Notes under the pieces: generated by a model
What the model saw: the letters and a program-made list of their open reading frames with translations, nothing else
Told to the model about the DNA's origin: nothing
Database searches by the model: none
Program-made: the position numbers and the translations under genes
In this document: one piece after another, positions 48,837 through 63,300 of the stretch
Layout of the letters: the number at the start of each line of letters is the position of its first letter
How positions within the stretch are numbered: the first letter of the stretch is position 1
NCBI GenBank assembly: GCA_003864495.1
Contig: ML133500.1
Span: 86,710 to 150,709 of the forward strand
Length of the DNA stretch: 64,000 bases
DNA from: Nemopilema nomurai
Taxonomy: Eukaryota > Cnidaria > Scyphozoa > Rhizostomeae > Rhizostomatidae
Reading direction: 5' to 3'

Positions 48837-50888
48837 TCATTTTCTGGTAGAATAGTTCCGTATAGCGTAGTACGTCAGAGAGTTCACGCAAAGACGCTTG
48901 ATTCGAGCTAAAACCTTTTCCTGTGAGCATGAGAGTACAACAAAGCCTTTGTAATTATCAACACAAGATGCTTTGAAGAACAGCCTGTCGTTAGAGTCAA
49001 AGCTAAAGAAGAATTGACTTCTACATCTTCTTTGCACCTTTTTCCATCTTCACGGCAGAAACGTCATCACCCACTCATGTATACCTTTTTGCTCGTCTTA
49101 AACAACTGACCTTGAGTCATATATGAAACAATAATTGACAGAACTTCTGTTTTTGAATTGAGCAAACTCTTCGTGGATAAATGAAACGGCCAGAAATGAG
49201 GTATCGACTTGTGCACTCAGTTTCCACTCACTCAACTGAAAATCGTTCTCTTGAGTATCGAGGATACCGTCAGCTCGCTTGATGTCGACGGTAAAGTTAT
49301 TTTTTAAACATTCTTTTAAATAACTGCAAGCCAACAGGTCGCGAGAATCGAAAAATGTACTAAATGTCTTATGGTGGTGACTTTTGCTTCCTTCAAACTG
49401 TAATCCAGTGGTTTCTTTCAGACGGGTGTGGGACGATAGCTGGGACAAAAAATTATAAAGACGTAAGCTTTATATGCTTTGGAGCCGCAAATTTTTACAT
49501 ATGTGGACGAAAATGGCACCCGTACTCCTTTTTGAGACAGTACAGCCAAGGATTGACATTTAAAGTTGTTGAAAATTATCTTGGATATTTTAAAAATTTT
49601 TACTGGGTAGGACCAATGTAGGAGTTTATAGCCAAACTGGAGAAAATGTGTTCATAATGTCATCACTAGTGAAATTTCAGAGCATCAAACTTCAGCAAAG
49701 CGAGGAAAGTTGTAGCTTTGTGCGCTTAAAGTGATCACAATGATACTGCTGTCCACGTGATAGGGCATGACTCTAACAGGTTGTTTCCACTTCAGAAGAA
49801 GGCAACGTCTCTTTATTCTCCTATCAAAACACAAAAACCAACAGGGCGAATAAACTATTTCTCAATCTACTGGACTAAAAACTATCTGGAGGTCAAAGCG
49901 ACAATTTACCAACAAAAACTAAAAGGGCACACACGTGTTTCGCCACTTCCGAATGTTATTTTGCAAAATGTTTATAGATTGTGAACGCAAATCCGTGCAA
50001 AACACCTGCCTTTTTACATTTGTGTTGTCGCTGACAAACGATTTCTTCTTTTTGAGCTACATATTGTTAAAACTTAGCCGAAACTTACTTCTCCCAGATG
50101 TGCTGTTTGCTCGGGTCTGGCATTACAACCTATACGGCTTGAAAATATACAGGACCACTAATACTAAAAAAGAAGGAGCATTTATTTTGGTAGATTTCAC
50201 TTACTTCAATTTCCAACACTTGTTGAATGTTCTTCGTATGTGTTTGCGTATGGATCTGCGATAGATACTCGACTGAACTGGCAACTGGATGGGCAATCTG
50301 AATTGCAGATCAAATTTTCGGCGATACAAATCGAAAACAACAGCTGGTTTCAGTAGAAGCTGCGAGGCCATATGCCTTTCGTAGTTTATTCACACGATCA
50401 GCCAGGCTTTGCTTCAAAGTAGCAGGCAAGCCGAACAAATTAGGATACCCTTTCAGAAGAGCATTTTAATTTGGCATGCGTGCCTCAATTTTTGCCACCG
50501 AAAAATCATCTTAGGGTTAAATTCAAGGTCCAATAGCGCAGGGTCGGAAGTTTGATAATTGTAGATGTCGAACGTGACCATGGAACAAATATGCTAATGT
50601 GGAACAGCCATGTAAAGAGGGTTTCAAGTTAGCAAAATCACTAGGAGCTAATGTTTTATCCTCCTAACAAGGAACCTCAAATTTTTCAAGGGTGTCCTTG
50701 GGCGGCCCTGGGCTCGTTCGTGAAAGAGGGTGCACCGGCGTAAACGTGACCAGGTGATTAGAGGACGCAATAATCGATTGACAGTAATCGATTGATTGAC
50801 AATATTGACAGAACCATTTTTCATTGGCACTCACCCACCTCACCACTTTCTGATGACAACTTGACTGGGGGTGGATCCAATAAACATT
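48837..50888 (-). CDS. probable IL-17-receptor-like gene, SEFIR-like domain, fragmentary model
   Basis: Two joined exons, 49439-49111 and 49020-48837 (phase 2 junction), encode KTFSTFFDSRD..., FTVDIKRADGIL, LSEWKLSAQVDTSFLAVSF and SSVNYCFIYDS, ending NYSTRK-stop. This order (a strand with Asp, a W followed by S-x-FLAVSF, then N-x-x-FI) fits the SEFIR fold of IL-17 receptors and CIKS, by eye only; a TIR domain is the alternative. Upstream, exon 50888-50835 reads CLLDPPPVKLSSESGEV, like the start of a fibronectin-III domain of a cytokine receptor. Between them a segment near 50150 (LVVLYIFKPY after a strong CTTTTTTAG acceptor) may be part of the membrane span. The exons between 49439 and 50835 and the 5' end are not resolved. 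Seen: ORFs and splice sites. Inferred: that they are one gene. Confidence 0.4.
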
Positions 50889-53800
50889 CTTTATCAAAGT
50901 TTCGTGATGTAACAGTCCAAAAAGCAGAACGTTGCCTTCTATAAGAATTCCTCTATGGGAAGCGACGTTGAAACATTTGACATTTACTGTAGTTGATATT
51001 CATTAAAAAACAAAAATGCAAACTCCATCGTACGTTTCTTCATAAAAACGACTAAAATGGAGTATCGAGAAGTTATCAATTTGTAAATCCGGCAATTTGC
51101 TGGACAACGTTGTTGTTTGTGTTAAACATTTGTGAATAGAAGAGGCTAAGTCGCGTCGAGGTAACGGCGATGAAGAGTTGTGAATGTATAGAAGAGTAGA
51201 AGGTGTGAAATAGAATTATCACAAGGGAGAGATACATGCTATGTTTGGCTAAATAGAAATCGACTTGGCACCAGAATAAGGATGAATCGCATGTGCATTT
51301 ACGTTACCTTATAAAAGGATAAATAGGAGTATAAAAGGAGCAGAAGAACAGCTGTCAGTCTCGTACAGGTAATCCTCCACAGCGACGAAAAGCTCCCTAT
51401 CACATTTCTAAGGGCACTCAGTGCTGAAAATACCCAGAAAGTTTGCGATAAGAACAACAATCACTGGCAGACAGTACTATAACGCCCAACTTCTAAAATC
51501 AGTTTGGTAAAGAACGGAAAATTTGCCTTAGAAGTGAAATGGAAACGATTGATGTTCCTGGATCGAGTCTGGTACTCGGGCATTATATCAACATGCATTA
51601 AAGCGATAGATAGAGTAATGTGCACGTTGTCTTGTGGAACAAGTCATTTTCCCATCAGTCACTGTACTGAGTGACGTTTTTCGGTGCTCTACGTTTCCTT
51701 AACCCACTTCATCAACCATTTACTTCATCTAATTTACTTTGTTCAATCGGCTCTCTGATATGGTGCTTTTAGTGCATCGTTGTGCTTTGTTCGAAAGAAC
51801 ATTGAAAATGTTCCTTACAGATATCTGATATTGTTCCTTTTTTTGAACTTCCAGTGTACAATGAACGATTGGATATTGAGGTTTCAAATAGTCTACAGTT
51901 GTTTGAGAGGGACTTTTCTGACAGAGTCGAGGACTGTTCCATTCTGCCGCAATAAACTACAGAAACCATCCTGCTGTTTGCAATTTTCAAAGCTAACCGA
52001 GGCAAAGATGAAAGCATCTGACAGCACGGAAGAGGGGGCGCAACAGATGTTGAATCATTACAGCCCAAGATAGTTCAATTAAGACTGAAAAGCTGCAACG
52101 GGATGGCCTGCGGCGTATTTCACCCCAGGAATCGGTAGGTAGTGCGCAGAATCCAAAGATGAAGGCTTGCCGACACACCGCTCACCGAAGCAAGCAGCGT
52201 TGGTGTTTTGAGTCGGCGAGAGCGATGTTGTAAGTAGGAACGCACAGAGGCCTGCGGAAAGGAACATTCAAGAAAAAGTTCAGTTGGGGACGAACGCGTA
52301 TCAAATCAAAAGAGTATGGCGATTGAGATGATCTCCTTATAGCATGTTCCGTCTGTGTTGGTCGTACATACATATCTACATATCAGTCATGTCTTTCTTC
52401 GACTTTTTTAGATTAGAAGTCATTCATTACGTCAAAAGAAAAGCGACCTACGCTGCTTCGAATACTTATTTAGAGCCGCTGTCAAGCCGATAGCAAATCT
52501 CTTGTGGCTCATTCATTGACCTTATTTGACTTGGATTATGTTAATTTGATGTGCCATTCTTGATGAAAACTCCGTAGAGAGAAGAACTTCCACTACACAA
52601 TACCAACTGAATCTGTATTTTCCTACAGAAGATTTTAAAGGGAGATTGTTTGGGTTAACAGACATGCCAGGCCCCCGGGAGCCACGGAGACATAGTCTTT
52701 CTGTCTAAACAATGGGTTGAAATTGTTCTTGTGTATCATTGATTCTCTAACCATTGTCACGGGAAAAGACGTGTGTGCTCGTTTTGAATTAGAAAAGGGG
52801 GACAAGATACCCTGTTTCCTGAGAAGAACAAAAATAATGTTCGGTTGTAGAAGCACTAAGACACGTATCAATGTAAGCCCTGTCTGGGCTAAGACACACC
52901 AAAGCAGAAGGTGGAGCTCTCATTCTAGCGAAAGAACTTTCACGTTTAAGTGGCAGCTCAAACATTAGGATGCACTTGTTGGCAGAAGCCAAGCAGAACG
53001 TGGTAAGTTTAGGATTTGACAAAAGACTCCAAGTTGTCATCACTTACAGCAGCTATTTGATTAAGCATTAACCCATATCATAATACATCTCTGGATATAA
53101 TTTGAAATTAAGCAATGCGATGTAGCAATGCAAAGATTAAAATGTATTTAAAATGTTTTAACCTTAAAATTTAAATACTATACAGTGAATTCTATCATAA
53201 CCTTCTGCTAAAGACAGGTTGCAGTTAAAATGAGCCCAGCATCGGCTAAAGTCTGCCAATAATATTTGGTAGCAAAGACCGTGTCCCCATCTAAAAATAA
53301 CAATAAACTGCGATTAATTAATTCTGAAAATTTAATTCAAATAATTGCAACTTTCCATTACTGCTTAAGATTTAAGCTATATTTTAGCTACATTAACACG
53401 GTATTCAAACGACAGTGCCATGATAGCGTAATAGATTGCATCAGAACTGCGTCATAGATTCAGATTACTAGACTTGAAAGGGACCATGAGAGCACAGAAT
53501 TCAACACGAACAATGGCAATTATGTAGAGAGCACAACTTTGATCGGCAAAATTATCAGCCGTATCCGTATTTAAGCTGAAGGAAAGAATGAAAGGAAGGA
53601 GCAGACAATATTTCAACCTGGTTGTCATCGATACGATCTTCTATTGCAGCCATAGATAGCAAATATCAACCAATGTCTTAGGCAACAGAGATAACTATTA
53701 GAGTCACCGATATATGGTACTACCGGCGAATACTAAGCATATTGTGGACATGGAAACGGCGGAGAGGCGACTCTTTAATACAAGGACAGAGCATAGCAGC

Positions 53801-54359
53801 TGAATTATGGAGCCGCATACCCCGGGCATGAAGTGGTAGGTCATGTACAGGAATAGTTTTAGAAAACATTCGTACACAGTCTATTGCTGAGCAACCTGAT
53901 ATTAGTGATCGGTAGCGTTTTTCCAGGCAAGATACAAGAAATTGGTTATCAGTTATTTTTGAATGTCAACAATCTTTACTTGTAGCTGACTCGTCAACAA
54001 AATTTTTGACACGATTTCTATTGCCATTCTGATTTGTCAAAGTTAAACATTTTAGGCCTAAAATGAAAATCCCTATAAAGCCGATGAAGACTTTTCATAT
54101 TGTCAGATTATCAATTGAGACTTCGCTTAAATTTTGCAGTCTAGCAAGGCTGCCGAATTTGGACTCAAAATTTTGGCTTTAAAATCAATAATGCGAATGT
54201 TTTCCGATAACATGCTGTAACATCTTGAATATGAAGTTTCAAATAATTGGATAAAATACTCTGCATTAGAAGGGTGATTAAGTTCACTTTCAAAAGACCA
54301 AACTAAGTAAACTTTTGTACATAAAAACAAACCTTCTCACGTTCTCAGATTGAATCTAA
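50889..54359. other. region with unassigned exon-like ORFs
   Basis: Candidates, all minus unless noted: 52267-52079, opening MFLSAGLCAFLLTTSLSPTQ (signal-like; also containing acceptor CCGCAG and donor GTGAGC); 52820-52635, behind a strong TTGTTCTTCTCAG acceptor, ending GGLACLLTQTISL-stop; about 51990-51837, Ser-rich, ending at a GTAAGG donor. On the plus strand 51855-51955 is also exon-like (acceptor CTTCCAG, then YNERLDIEVSNSLQ, stop). Some may be 5' exons of the receptor-like gene at 48.8-50.9 kb. No family was recognised and no complete model could be joined. 53050-54300 appears empty. Confidence 0.25.
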
Positions 54360-57300
54360 TTAACTGTGAACATTTTTCAAGCGGTACCTGCCGAAAAAAA
54401 GAAAGAAAGTGCAAGGGTTGGCAAATAGTAGTCGAATGTGCATTAAACGAAAGACCAATACTGTCATCTGAATCAAAGTCGTAGCGAAGGTAGATTATCT
54501 TCTCTCTTTTATACTTCGTAAGCAGAATTTCGCCTTGGATTATGGCTTTGTGTGAATCAATGTAGGTCGGCATTACAGACGCGTCTCTCAATCAAGTGTC
54601 CTTTCATTTAAAAGACATCACCCCTCTTTCAAATAAGGACGAAAATCACTCACCATTTTCTCTCCCCTTTAAGTATATCTTCGTTCTGCAACTTCAGCAT
54701 TATCTAGAGGTAGCAATCCAAACAGGGTGACATTAAGGTTCTGCTTCATTTTTGGTTGGGAAGATCAAGTTGAAAGAAAGAATGGCAATTTTATCAAAAT
54801 AAAAGAATGATACACAGGCCTATGGATAATTTAAGAATCTGATGATCACACTAATAGAAGCAAGTGAGAAATTGCAAAACTGTGGGCTGGCATGTTGCTG
54901 CTGCTGATATCACTCCTCGTTGTTTTTGCTGTTGCATACAATTTTCAAAAATCACACCCACGTACCTCTCCAATCGTTGCTCCACCTTCCTTTTTGCCAT
55001 TAGTAAGCTTGAGCAAAGAAACTTGAAGCGATCGAGCCTTGGCTTCATCATAACCAACAAAGTAATCAAACCTGAAAAGCAATTAACTCTTTTTCAAAAC
55101 TCGCAAGTATTCAAGAATTTCCGAAGTTACAGCATTCACCTGTAATTGTAGTCCTTGCAAGAAATACGTATGCACCATATATCAGTTGCAATTCATAGTT
55201 GGACTTTACTGGTTATAGTATGCATGGCTAGAAATCTAATGTACCAATTTTAAAGAAAGGATTAAAAATGTACTGACGATTCCAGATGTCCAAACAACGA
55301 AATCGCGCATTGGAAGATTAACCTACTCTTGCTCAAACCGTGGGTCCTTCTCTTTCACAGGTTTTGTTTCCCGCACTCCAGCTTCAGTTTTGTCAGGAAA
55401 AAACGTTGCTTTTACATAGGTCTCCAGTGCATCATCACCATCGTAGACTAAGTCTCTAAAAGGCAAGTTGATATATTGGCAAGTTAACGACATACAGGCT
55501 TGTAATATTCGTTAGAAACTGATAATGTTGTCATTTGTACCAGGATTGTGATGCACGATTTGGGCAATGAGTTGCTTATAACTATATAAGAAATATAATC
55601 TTAACACAGATAGATAGGTACTATTTAATAAGAAGGCAAAAAAACTTAGCCACGAATATGGCGAATGATTGAGTTGGTCTCCTATAGACATTTAGCAAAC
55701 TCGGTGAATCAAAGGACACTTTCTAATATATCAAACCACGCCAGGCTTACTGTTTAAAATTCCTAGATGGCCAAAAGACGGCGCAATGTGAGCTGTTGCA
55801 GAATTGTAGGCTTTTATGTGTTATCTTGTGGTTTGAACGCAAGTAGGGACTTGAAAATACAAGTGTTTTGCTTCACTCGTTGATTTTGCACAAAATGTCA
55901 CAAGGTTGCGTTCACTTTGGTTTCCTCACTGCTCGAACAGCGAGCAACTTAGGAGATAAGAGCAAGGCACATTCTACTTCTTACGAAATGGCTTTAAAAA
56001 CAAGGGCATTCTAAAGAAACTTTGGCTGAAGAGTTGCATGTGAGTTTATCAACTGATAACGACCACTTTTATAGATATGTGTTTGAAACCATCAACTGTT
56101 GAAGAAAGGGATGATTCTCTTTGGAACGTGAAACTATCAGCAGCACTATCTTCAAAGCGTTTGACATACGTTCTGTTGTACTATCTAAATCCGTGATTGG
56201 AATGATGCTGGGTTACAGCAGTATGTGCCAGAGCCAAGGACTATAGTTACGACTAATCATTAGAATCTTAAAAGTACATGTGCTGACAAATACCATGAAT
56301 ATTTAAAAGTGAGCACAACAGCGAGTGATGAGGGCAGCTGCACTTTCCCAACGCCTACTCGCAACGTTTATCTCGGAGACTGAAAGACACGTGTCGTGAC
56401 TGCACATTTTGCTCGTTATCCTCTAAATGCTATTCATAATAAACTAATTCACGATAGAAAACCCATCTGTGACAATACAGCGCCAGAGAAGAACAACTGG
56501 ATCATGCTGCCAACTCATCAGAAAAGATCATGTAGATCGCTGATTGTCGTATTGTCCACTCTTAAGAACACCCATCTGCATATACACTCAGATATTCAAA
56601 ACTTTGCTTGTAAATAACAGCTAAAGCACACAAAAATGCAACAGATGATGCCTGTGTAATCGCATTTCCTAGATTGATTGTAGAGCGACTTCGTTGAATT
56701 ATTAATCTTAACTAAAGTCAATCGGTGGACTTTTTGTGCAGAAGCAGGTAACAGCAAACTGAAGGGTCAGAAGTAGAATTCCTAAAACCTGCGCAGCCTG
56801 CAAGTTATGATATGCCAACTAGATGCTCTAGATTAGCTCCAAAGACTGAAGAAACTTTTATTAACCGCACTTAATCCAACGCAACAACAACAACAAGTCT
56901 TCTTAAAGATGATCCGTTTAGAAGTCTGATTTGATTTACAAAGTGTCTCTTTTTCTTTAGCACACAGTTTTGGAAGCACGGGATTAAATTTTTTCGTCCG
57001 TTTTCTAGAATGGAGAAGCTCTTGTCATTAAACCACAACTCAAACAATACGCTTTTAAGAAACAGGCTAAAAAACGGCAAAATTGTAAGAAAACCAAAGA
57101 AATGAAAGATGAACAATGAAGTTGATTCTTTTGGACCAAGGCCAGGCAAAGACAGCCTGGTGGGCAAGGCAAACATCGCCAATGCTCGTTGATACGTTTA
57201 GATGAAGACTACCGACAGTACTTGTCAAAAGTCATTGGAACACCTTAGTACTTTCTCCTGTTTTTGCGTTTTTCATTTATTTTGACACGACAATGGCTGT

Positions 57301-60300
57301 TGGCCGCCTCCTTTCCTGCAAAACTTTTAGACTGTGTATCACGTGACATTATTGTAACCTCGATTTCATCCATATATAAAATCCTCTTTTCCGTTTGCAG
57401 AAGGAGATATTCTTGTCTTGTTCTTCGCTCTAAAGATTACTCGGAGTAACAGGTACAAATGGACCTTTTATAAAACAATGTTGGTAGCAAATTTAAGCAT
57501 CCTGTTAATATGGGGAAGAACATTAGGACCAAAATGCCGCTTCCTTTGGCAGCAGGACAACATTGTTTGTAGAGGGGCGTTGAGAAGAATAGATGATTGC
57601 AAGTCAAATAATTTTTCGTTAGTGCTCCAATTATTTTGGCAGGCATTGTAGATGCCACATAGGAACTGTTAGAAGTTGAAGCTGAAGGTAAAGGTAATGA
57701 AACCTGTACGATTGCGTTGTCAGAAAAGCCTTGAAGCATATTTGAAAGAGGAAAGAAGCCATTGAGACACAGGAATAATCCCACACATTTGAAGTCTGTA
57801 CTCAGACATGTTGAACTGGCCTCGATTTCGTCACGTACAAAACATCCAAAGCTTAAGATTCCAAATGGCAGGTGTGCAAGAACGAGCAGCCAAACAACTC
57901 TGTGTGTGTACGAGGCACAGGTGAGCCGACTGTCCGTTCCTTGGCAGCCTAATAAAGCAACTAACCAGTTTCCTTCGCTCTATACTTTCCGTTAGAGATA
58001 GGCCACGCGTTTATGACTCCTGGTCGAGACCCTTTGAGGTGACCATAGGTCTTCAAATAGAGCCGGCTCGCAACATGTGAGATTAAAGTTTGATGATCTC
58101 GACCGAAAGTCTTCCCGCTGCTCATGGGATTTAAATTCATATTTCATTCTCAATAGATTTGAGATTTTCAAAGACAGTTGTGAACAATGTGAACAGGATT
58201 TTCTTGAGCTGGCTGACGCACTGACATTGTCAGCTTCTGTGTTTTGATTCCCAAAGACACCTTTTATGTACAGTTACTAACGCATAAAAACTGTGCTGTA
58301 AGACAACGTACCGTGCTCGATATACTTTAAGGAATAATTTGTTGCTGTTGGATTCCCATCGAACAGACATCTCAACTTCCCCTTTAACAGAGCTATGGTA
58401 AAGAAGACTAGAAATGACAAAATCCCGCAAGCAACAGCAAAATGAAATAAGAACAGGTTGCATAAGAGTTAAAAACTCTTAATTTGATGAAGGGGGAACT
58501 AACATGCTAACTGTAGGTAACAACTGTCCTAGGCATATATTGCAAGGGGGGAAATTCAAATATCAATTGTCCTTAAGCACCAAATTGGAAACATGCACAC
58601 TTCTTTTTCAGATCAAATATTTCTCAAATATTTACATTAGAAATAAGTACGGCTTTTAGAGTTTCATAGTCTAAGCTTTTATGAATGGCGAATCACTGCA
58701 GTACTTCAGTCGAATGGTTCTTTTGATAACCTGTTTGCTCAAGTTGTTCTTCGCGGAAATTCAACGAAATGAAATCATTTCTACGGTTCAGATAATTAAA
58801 TCAACACGGACAAAAGCATCCTACCTGTCCCATTTGCTTACACCAGTTGCGCTGGAAAGAATGAATAGTCGCGTACAGGCTTACACAAAATGCAACAAAA
58901 TGGTAATGCAACAGTAACACATTTTGCAGCAGTTGAAAATAATTTGGAACAGAGAGGAGTTTTAAGCGTCCATCAATTCCACCTGCTTTCTAAATTAAAT
59001 ATGATTTAAATAGTAGAAAGATAGCAGGAAGAAATTAACGTTTTCGTGTCCATTTGAAAAGATGAATTTTGGATTGATTAATTTTGGAATTTTTGAAACA
59101 TTACGCTTCCTTATACATCTTAGAGATTGTTCTTTAACAACTACAGAATAAGCATTGACATACAGTTACGGCTAGGTTCCTTTCATGGGGCACTTTAAAA
59201 CATGTGTACACTCATCTTTGCATTATCTCTAAATGATCCTTTTCTAAGTACAAACACTTCAGTAGTGTCCCATCATGATTTTGGTGTACCCTAAGAATTG
59301 TTGTAAGCCCAGAAAAACGTTTAAGAAAAAGCGAAATCGGACAGATTTCTTGGTAGACGAAGGCGATAAGTTTTAGTTCCCTTTTAATAAAAGGTAGAAA
59401 TAATCAAATATTTGCCTGTCATTTCGTGTCAAGGGCCAAAGAAATCAACAATTAGATTTAAGTGCATCAACGGCAAGATTAATAATCAATAGAAATCAAG
59501 TGGGAGGAAAATTACAAACCCTGCAGCATGGCTTTGACTTGGTACCAATGCCTGTGCAAGAACAAATATTTACACCTCAATACGAAGTGGACCTATTTAC
59601 ATCATAACTAACATATGAGACTGCATGGTGTTATCCAGACCAGTATGAAAGGCACAGTGACTCTAATAGAGACTCTAAGAAAAAGTGACTCTAAGTAAGT
59701 AATAAGTTTTAGACTTGAATAGTTTCAATGGTTAAAGAAGAAAGTTGACTTCCAGAAGCTAGCTTTATTGAGCGGGCTCGCATGTGTTGAAATTGTTTTG
59801 AAAGATTCAGGTATCGAGCCAGCTGCGATCATCAAGACACGCAGATTTGCAAGGATCAGGTTCAAGAGGCTCAGTTAGAAGTGGAACATTTTATTGCCTT
59901 ATCGCCAACACGCACCATTCTCAAAGGAAATTGCGCTATTGCTGTATGTCAAAAGCATTAATCTCCTCATGACTACAATATATTTGGTGCTCTTTGCAAA
60001 ACTAGTCAGCTTCCAGGTCAGGATTTGGAGTTATCTAAAGACCAACAAGCAGCAATTTACCTTAAGCTCTACAGTCATTTGCAATGTGCTGTTATCGTTG
60101 GCGGCAGAAAGATGGAACGGCTGCTTGAATCTCATCTCACGGTTTTTCAACAAACGGTCGATTGGGAAATCTAAACGCCCAATACATTTGTCATGTCTCC
60201 AATCAAAGACCTACAAAGAAAATGCAATATAATCAGGAGTCAAATGATTCAATCGTAGAAACAACAATTTTTATAGAAAAAAAGAATTATTTTAAAAAAG

Positions 60301-63300
60301 GGGAGCTACAAATTCCAGATCAGCCTCAAAGTAATAACTAGCCCTAGTGGTGTACAAATGATAATGTATAGGGCTACCTTTATGTACATCAGTACATTTA
60401 GAAGAGTTTGCCAACTTCCCATACTTAAGATTATGAATTCAAAGAGAGACGAACTGAAGAAATCTATGGGTGGTTAGCTGTCCTATTAAATGTTCAAGAT
60501 AGACAAAGATGTCGCGGCCAGATGAAAGAATCACAAAATACATACAAAATACAAGGAGCTTTTGTTGAAGATAAAGTCATATCCTCCACTTCAATATGAG
60601 GGAATGTTCAAATGTTAAAAAGAGATTGCTTCAGGCAACAAACACTATAATGCCACGTTTGTATCCCGCCTAGATTTGATAGGGTACGAGCGCTTTGAGC
60701 TATTGGCCAGAGGTAACGTGAACGTCTAGGACCACCAAAAGCTTGAAGTAAGAAGCGAACACTAACTTGAATGTTGAGTTCCTGCATTTTTGGGTCTTTA
60801 ATGAGAAACTGGAACATCTCTTCCCAGACTGGCTTTGCAGTTTCGTCGAGTTTCTTTTTAAGAGAATTAAAGTAAAATCTTTAGACACAATTCTGATAAA
60901 TGATGCAAGAAGGATCAAAGACATGACAAGAAAATTGATTGACTGACAGCTGCATGGACTACAGGTAGCCGAGACAGCATAAACAACTTCCTTTTCAGTT
61001 TAAGCGTAAATGTATTGGTACACCGAATTTAATGTCAGTTTCAAAATAGAAGGTTTTAGTTCGCAAAGACAATTAAAGGAAATCAAACTTGAATCAAAAT
61101 CAAAACTATAATGAATGCTACTTGCAGCACTGAAAGTTATGTAACGAATAATAAACTGAAGACTCGAGCCTAGGTTCGACGCAATAATTACTAAAACAGT
61201 ACTCCTACAGCCACGTGTCTAATAAAAAAATTTACAAATAAGTAGCAGGTGGAGATCAAAGCTTTTAAGCTGCAAGACCAAAAATCATGATATTCCTTCT
61301 AAAGTGTTTAGAAACCAGGAAATAGTCAAAGCAAGTGCCATAAAATTTCGAGGTGCAAACCAGTAGCAGTGATGCAAGTGATTGGCTCCTTTCTTTATCC
61401 AATCAATGATCACGAGTGTTCGATTTGCTGATTTAACGAACGCGAGGAGGAAAATTTTGGCTAATGCAACGAGATAAAGAGCTATAGAGGAGCTTCGTAC
61501 AAGAATTGGTGGCTGAATGACCCAAACTTGAATCTATCTCAACATTTCAATGTTCCCATTGTTTGCAACGACTTTTGCAAGTTGGTCAAAATGTTGTACA
61601 CCAATCGAAATCATATTTCCAACCACCCTATCGCCTCCCTATCTTTCCATACACGTTTAATAAACAGGTGTTGTCACATACTGTGCTCTAAAAGGAATCT
61701 CTAAGCACATTCACTCCATAAATTAGTATTATGATGGATGCTTTGTTCGCTCTGGAAATCTACAGCGTATGTCTGCGTATTCAAACCAAAAAGCCTAATA
61801 TTCCTTCGAAAAGCGCGCACTTCAACCGTCCACATGCACACCACCGCCCACTATTATCCTTGTTTCTTCAGTGATAATCTTCACGCCTTAGTGAGCAACA
61901 GTCTGCCCTTCAAGTGCTGTTTATAATGAGTATTATCGCATGCTACTATGCTGTTTACGCAACATGTCTTAGCTGTCTATGTGGTGATTATGCACGCATA
62001 GTCCATTAACGCCAAGGAAAAAGAACTAAATGTAAATGATCAGAAAAGGAGACAGAACACAGAGCTCAGTTGCCAAAGTCGCTTACCTTCGACGATTCGA
62101 TTTGATTTCCCACTGTTATGGTGCAAACAGGTGAACTGGTATCATCATCATTACTTGTTATCTATAAATCACATAATTTAAGATTCAGTGATTAAGATAA
62201 TATTTTTAGTCATTAGAAGGATTTCAAGCATGAAAGATGCAAGTGGTAAGATAATGCTGCCTAGTAAAACTTTTCTTATCTTTTATAAACAAAGTTAATA
62301 ACTGAAAAATAAGAGCTTGGTATTTCAAGCAGTAATTGGTGAAGCCCGGTAAATAATAAGCCAGTTGAAATAGCTCGTTGTTCTCAACCAAATTTTGTAT
62401 TTTATAGCACCTCTTCCCTTGGTTAGAGGCTACTACGGTCAGAGGTTGATAGATGCCAATTTATATTAATACACCTCAATCCTCTACTTTCCTTTTTGGT
62501 AAAATGGAGGTTATAATAGTGGTAGGCGATAAATAAGTGAAAAATACATAGAAAAAATACAATCGCTTGATTGTGCAAGTAGAATTAGTCAAAGTCCTAC
62601 TGTTACATAAAATTAATGTGGACAGTAAAGCGGGGTAAATTTTGCAATCGAGACATCTGCTGAAAGTTGCTATTTGAGCTATGATTGGCGTGAAAGGTGC
62701 AAAAAACCAGACTTCAAAATCCAACAAAGAAGTAAATAACTCCAAGTATTCCTTAAACTCAAACGAATTCCTCGTTTGCATATATAACGAGGCTGGGCGA
62801 TCAGGAGGCACGGCCACAATGCAAATGCCACGTGGGATATCAACTAGGCTTCAAAAGAACCTTACTGGCAAGTTCTTGGCTGAGTCCAGCTTGACAAACA
62901 AAGCTGCAGTCGCCAACTCTCCTTCTTTGTCGGGCTTCACGGAAGAAGAACGCACATTACTTCGAATTCTCATTGTAAGCTTATTACAATGAAATCTAAT
63001 AGGCATTTAACTATTAAATGACGGATATTGGGTTACTGTAAAGTATGTCGATGATAGGATCAACAATCCACATTTCTCGGATGAATAAATTGCATTAAAG
63101 GTCTTTTGTATGTAAGCAGAGGAACATTTCTAAACAGGAATAAGTCACTGACAAATATGGAAGAATCTTTCTGTGGCTTGATAAGCAAAAAAACAGATAG
63201 TGGTAGTTTGAAGCAACGTCGAGAGGGACCTGTTGTGAGAAATTCACCCTTAGGATTTGGGAAGATATTTCTAAAACTCATTGCTTTTCAAAAACTAAAG

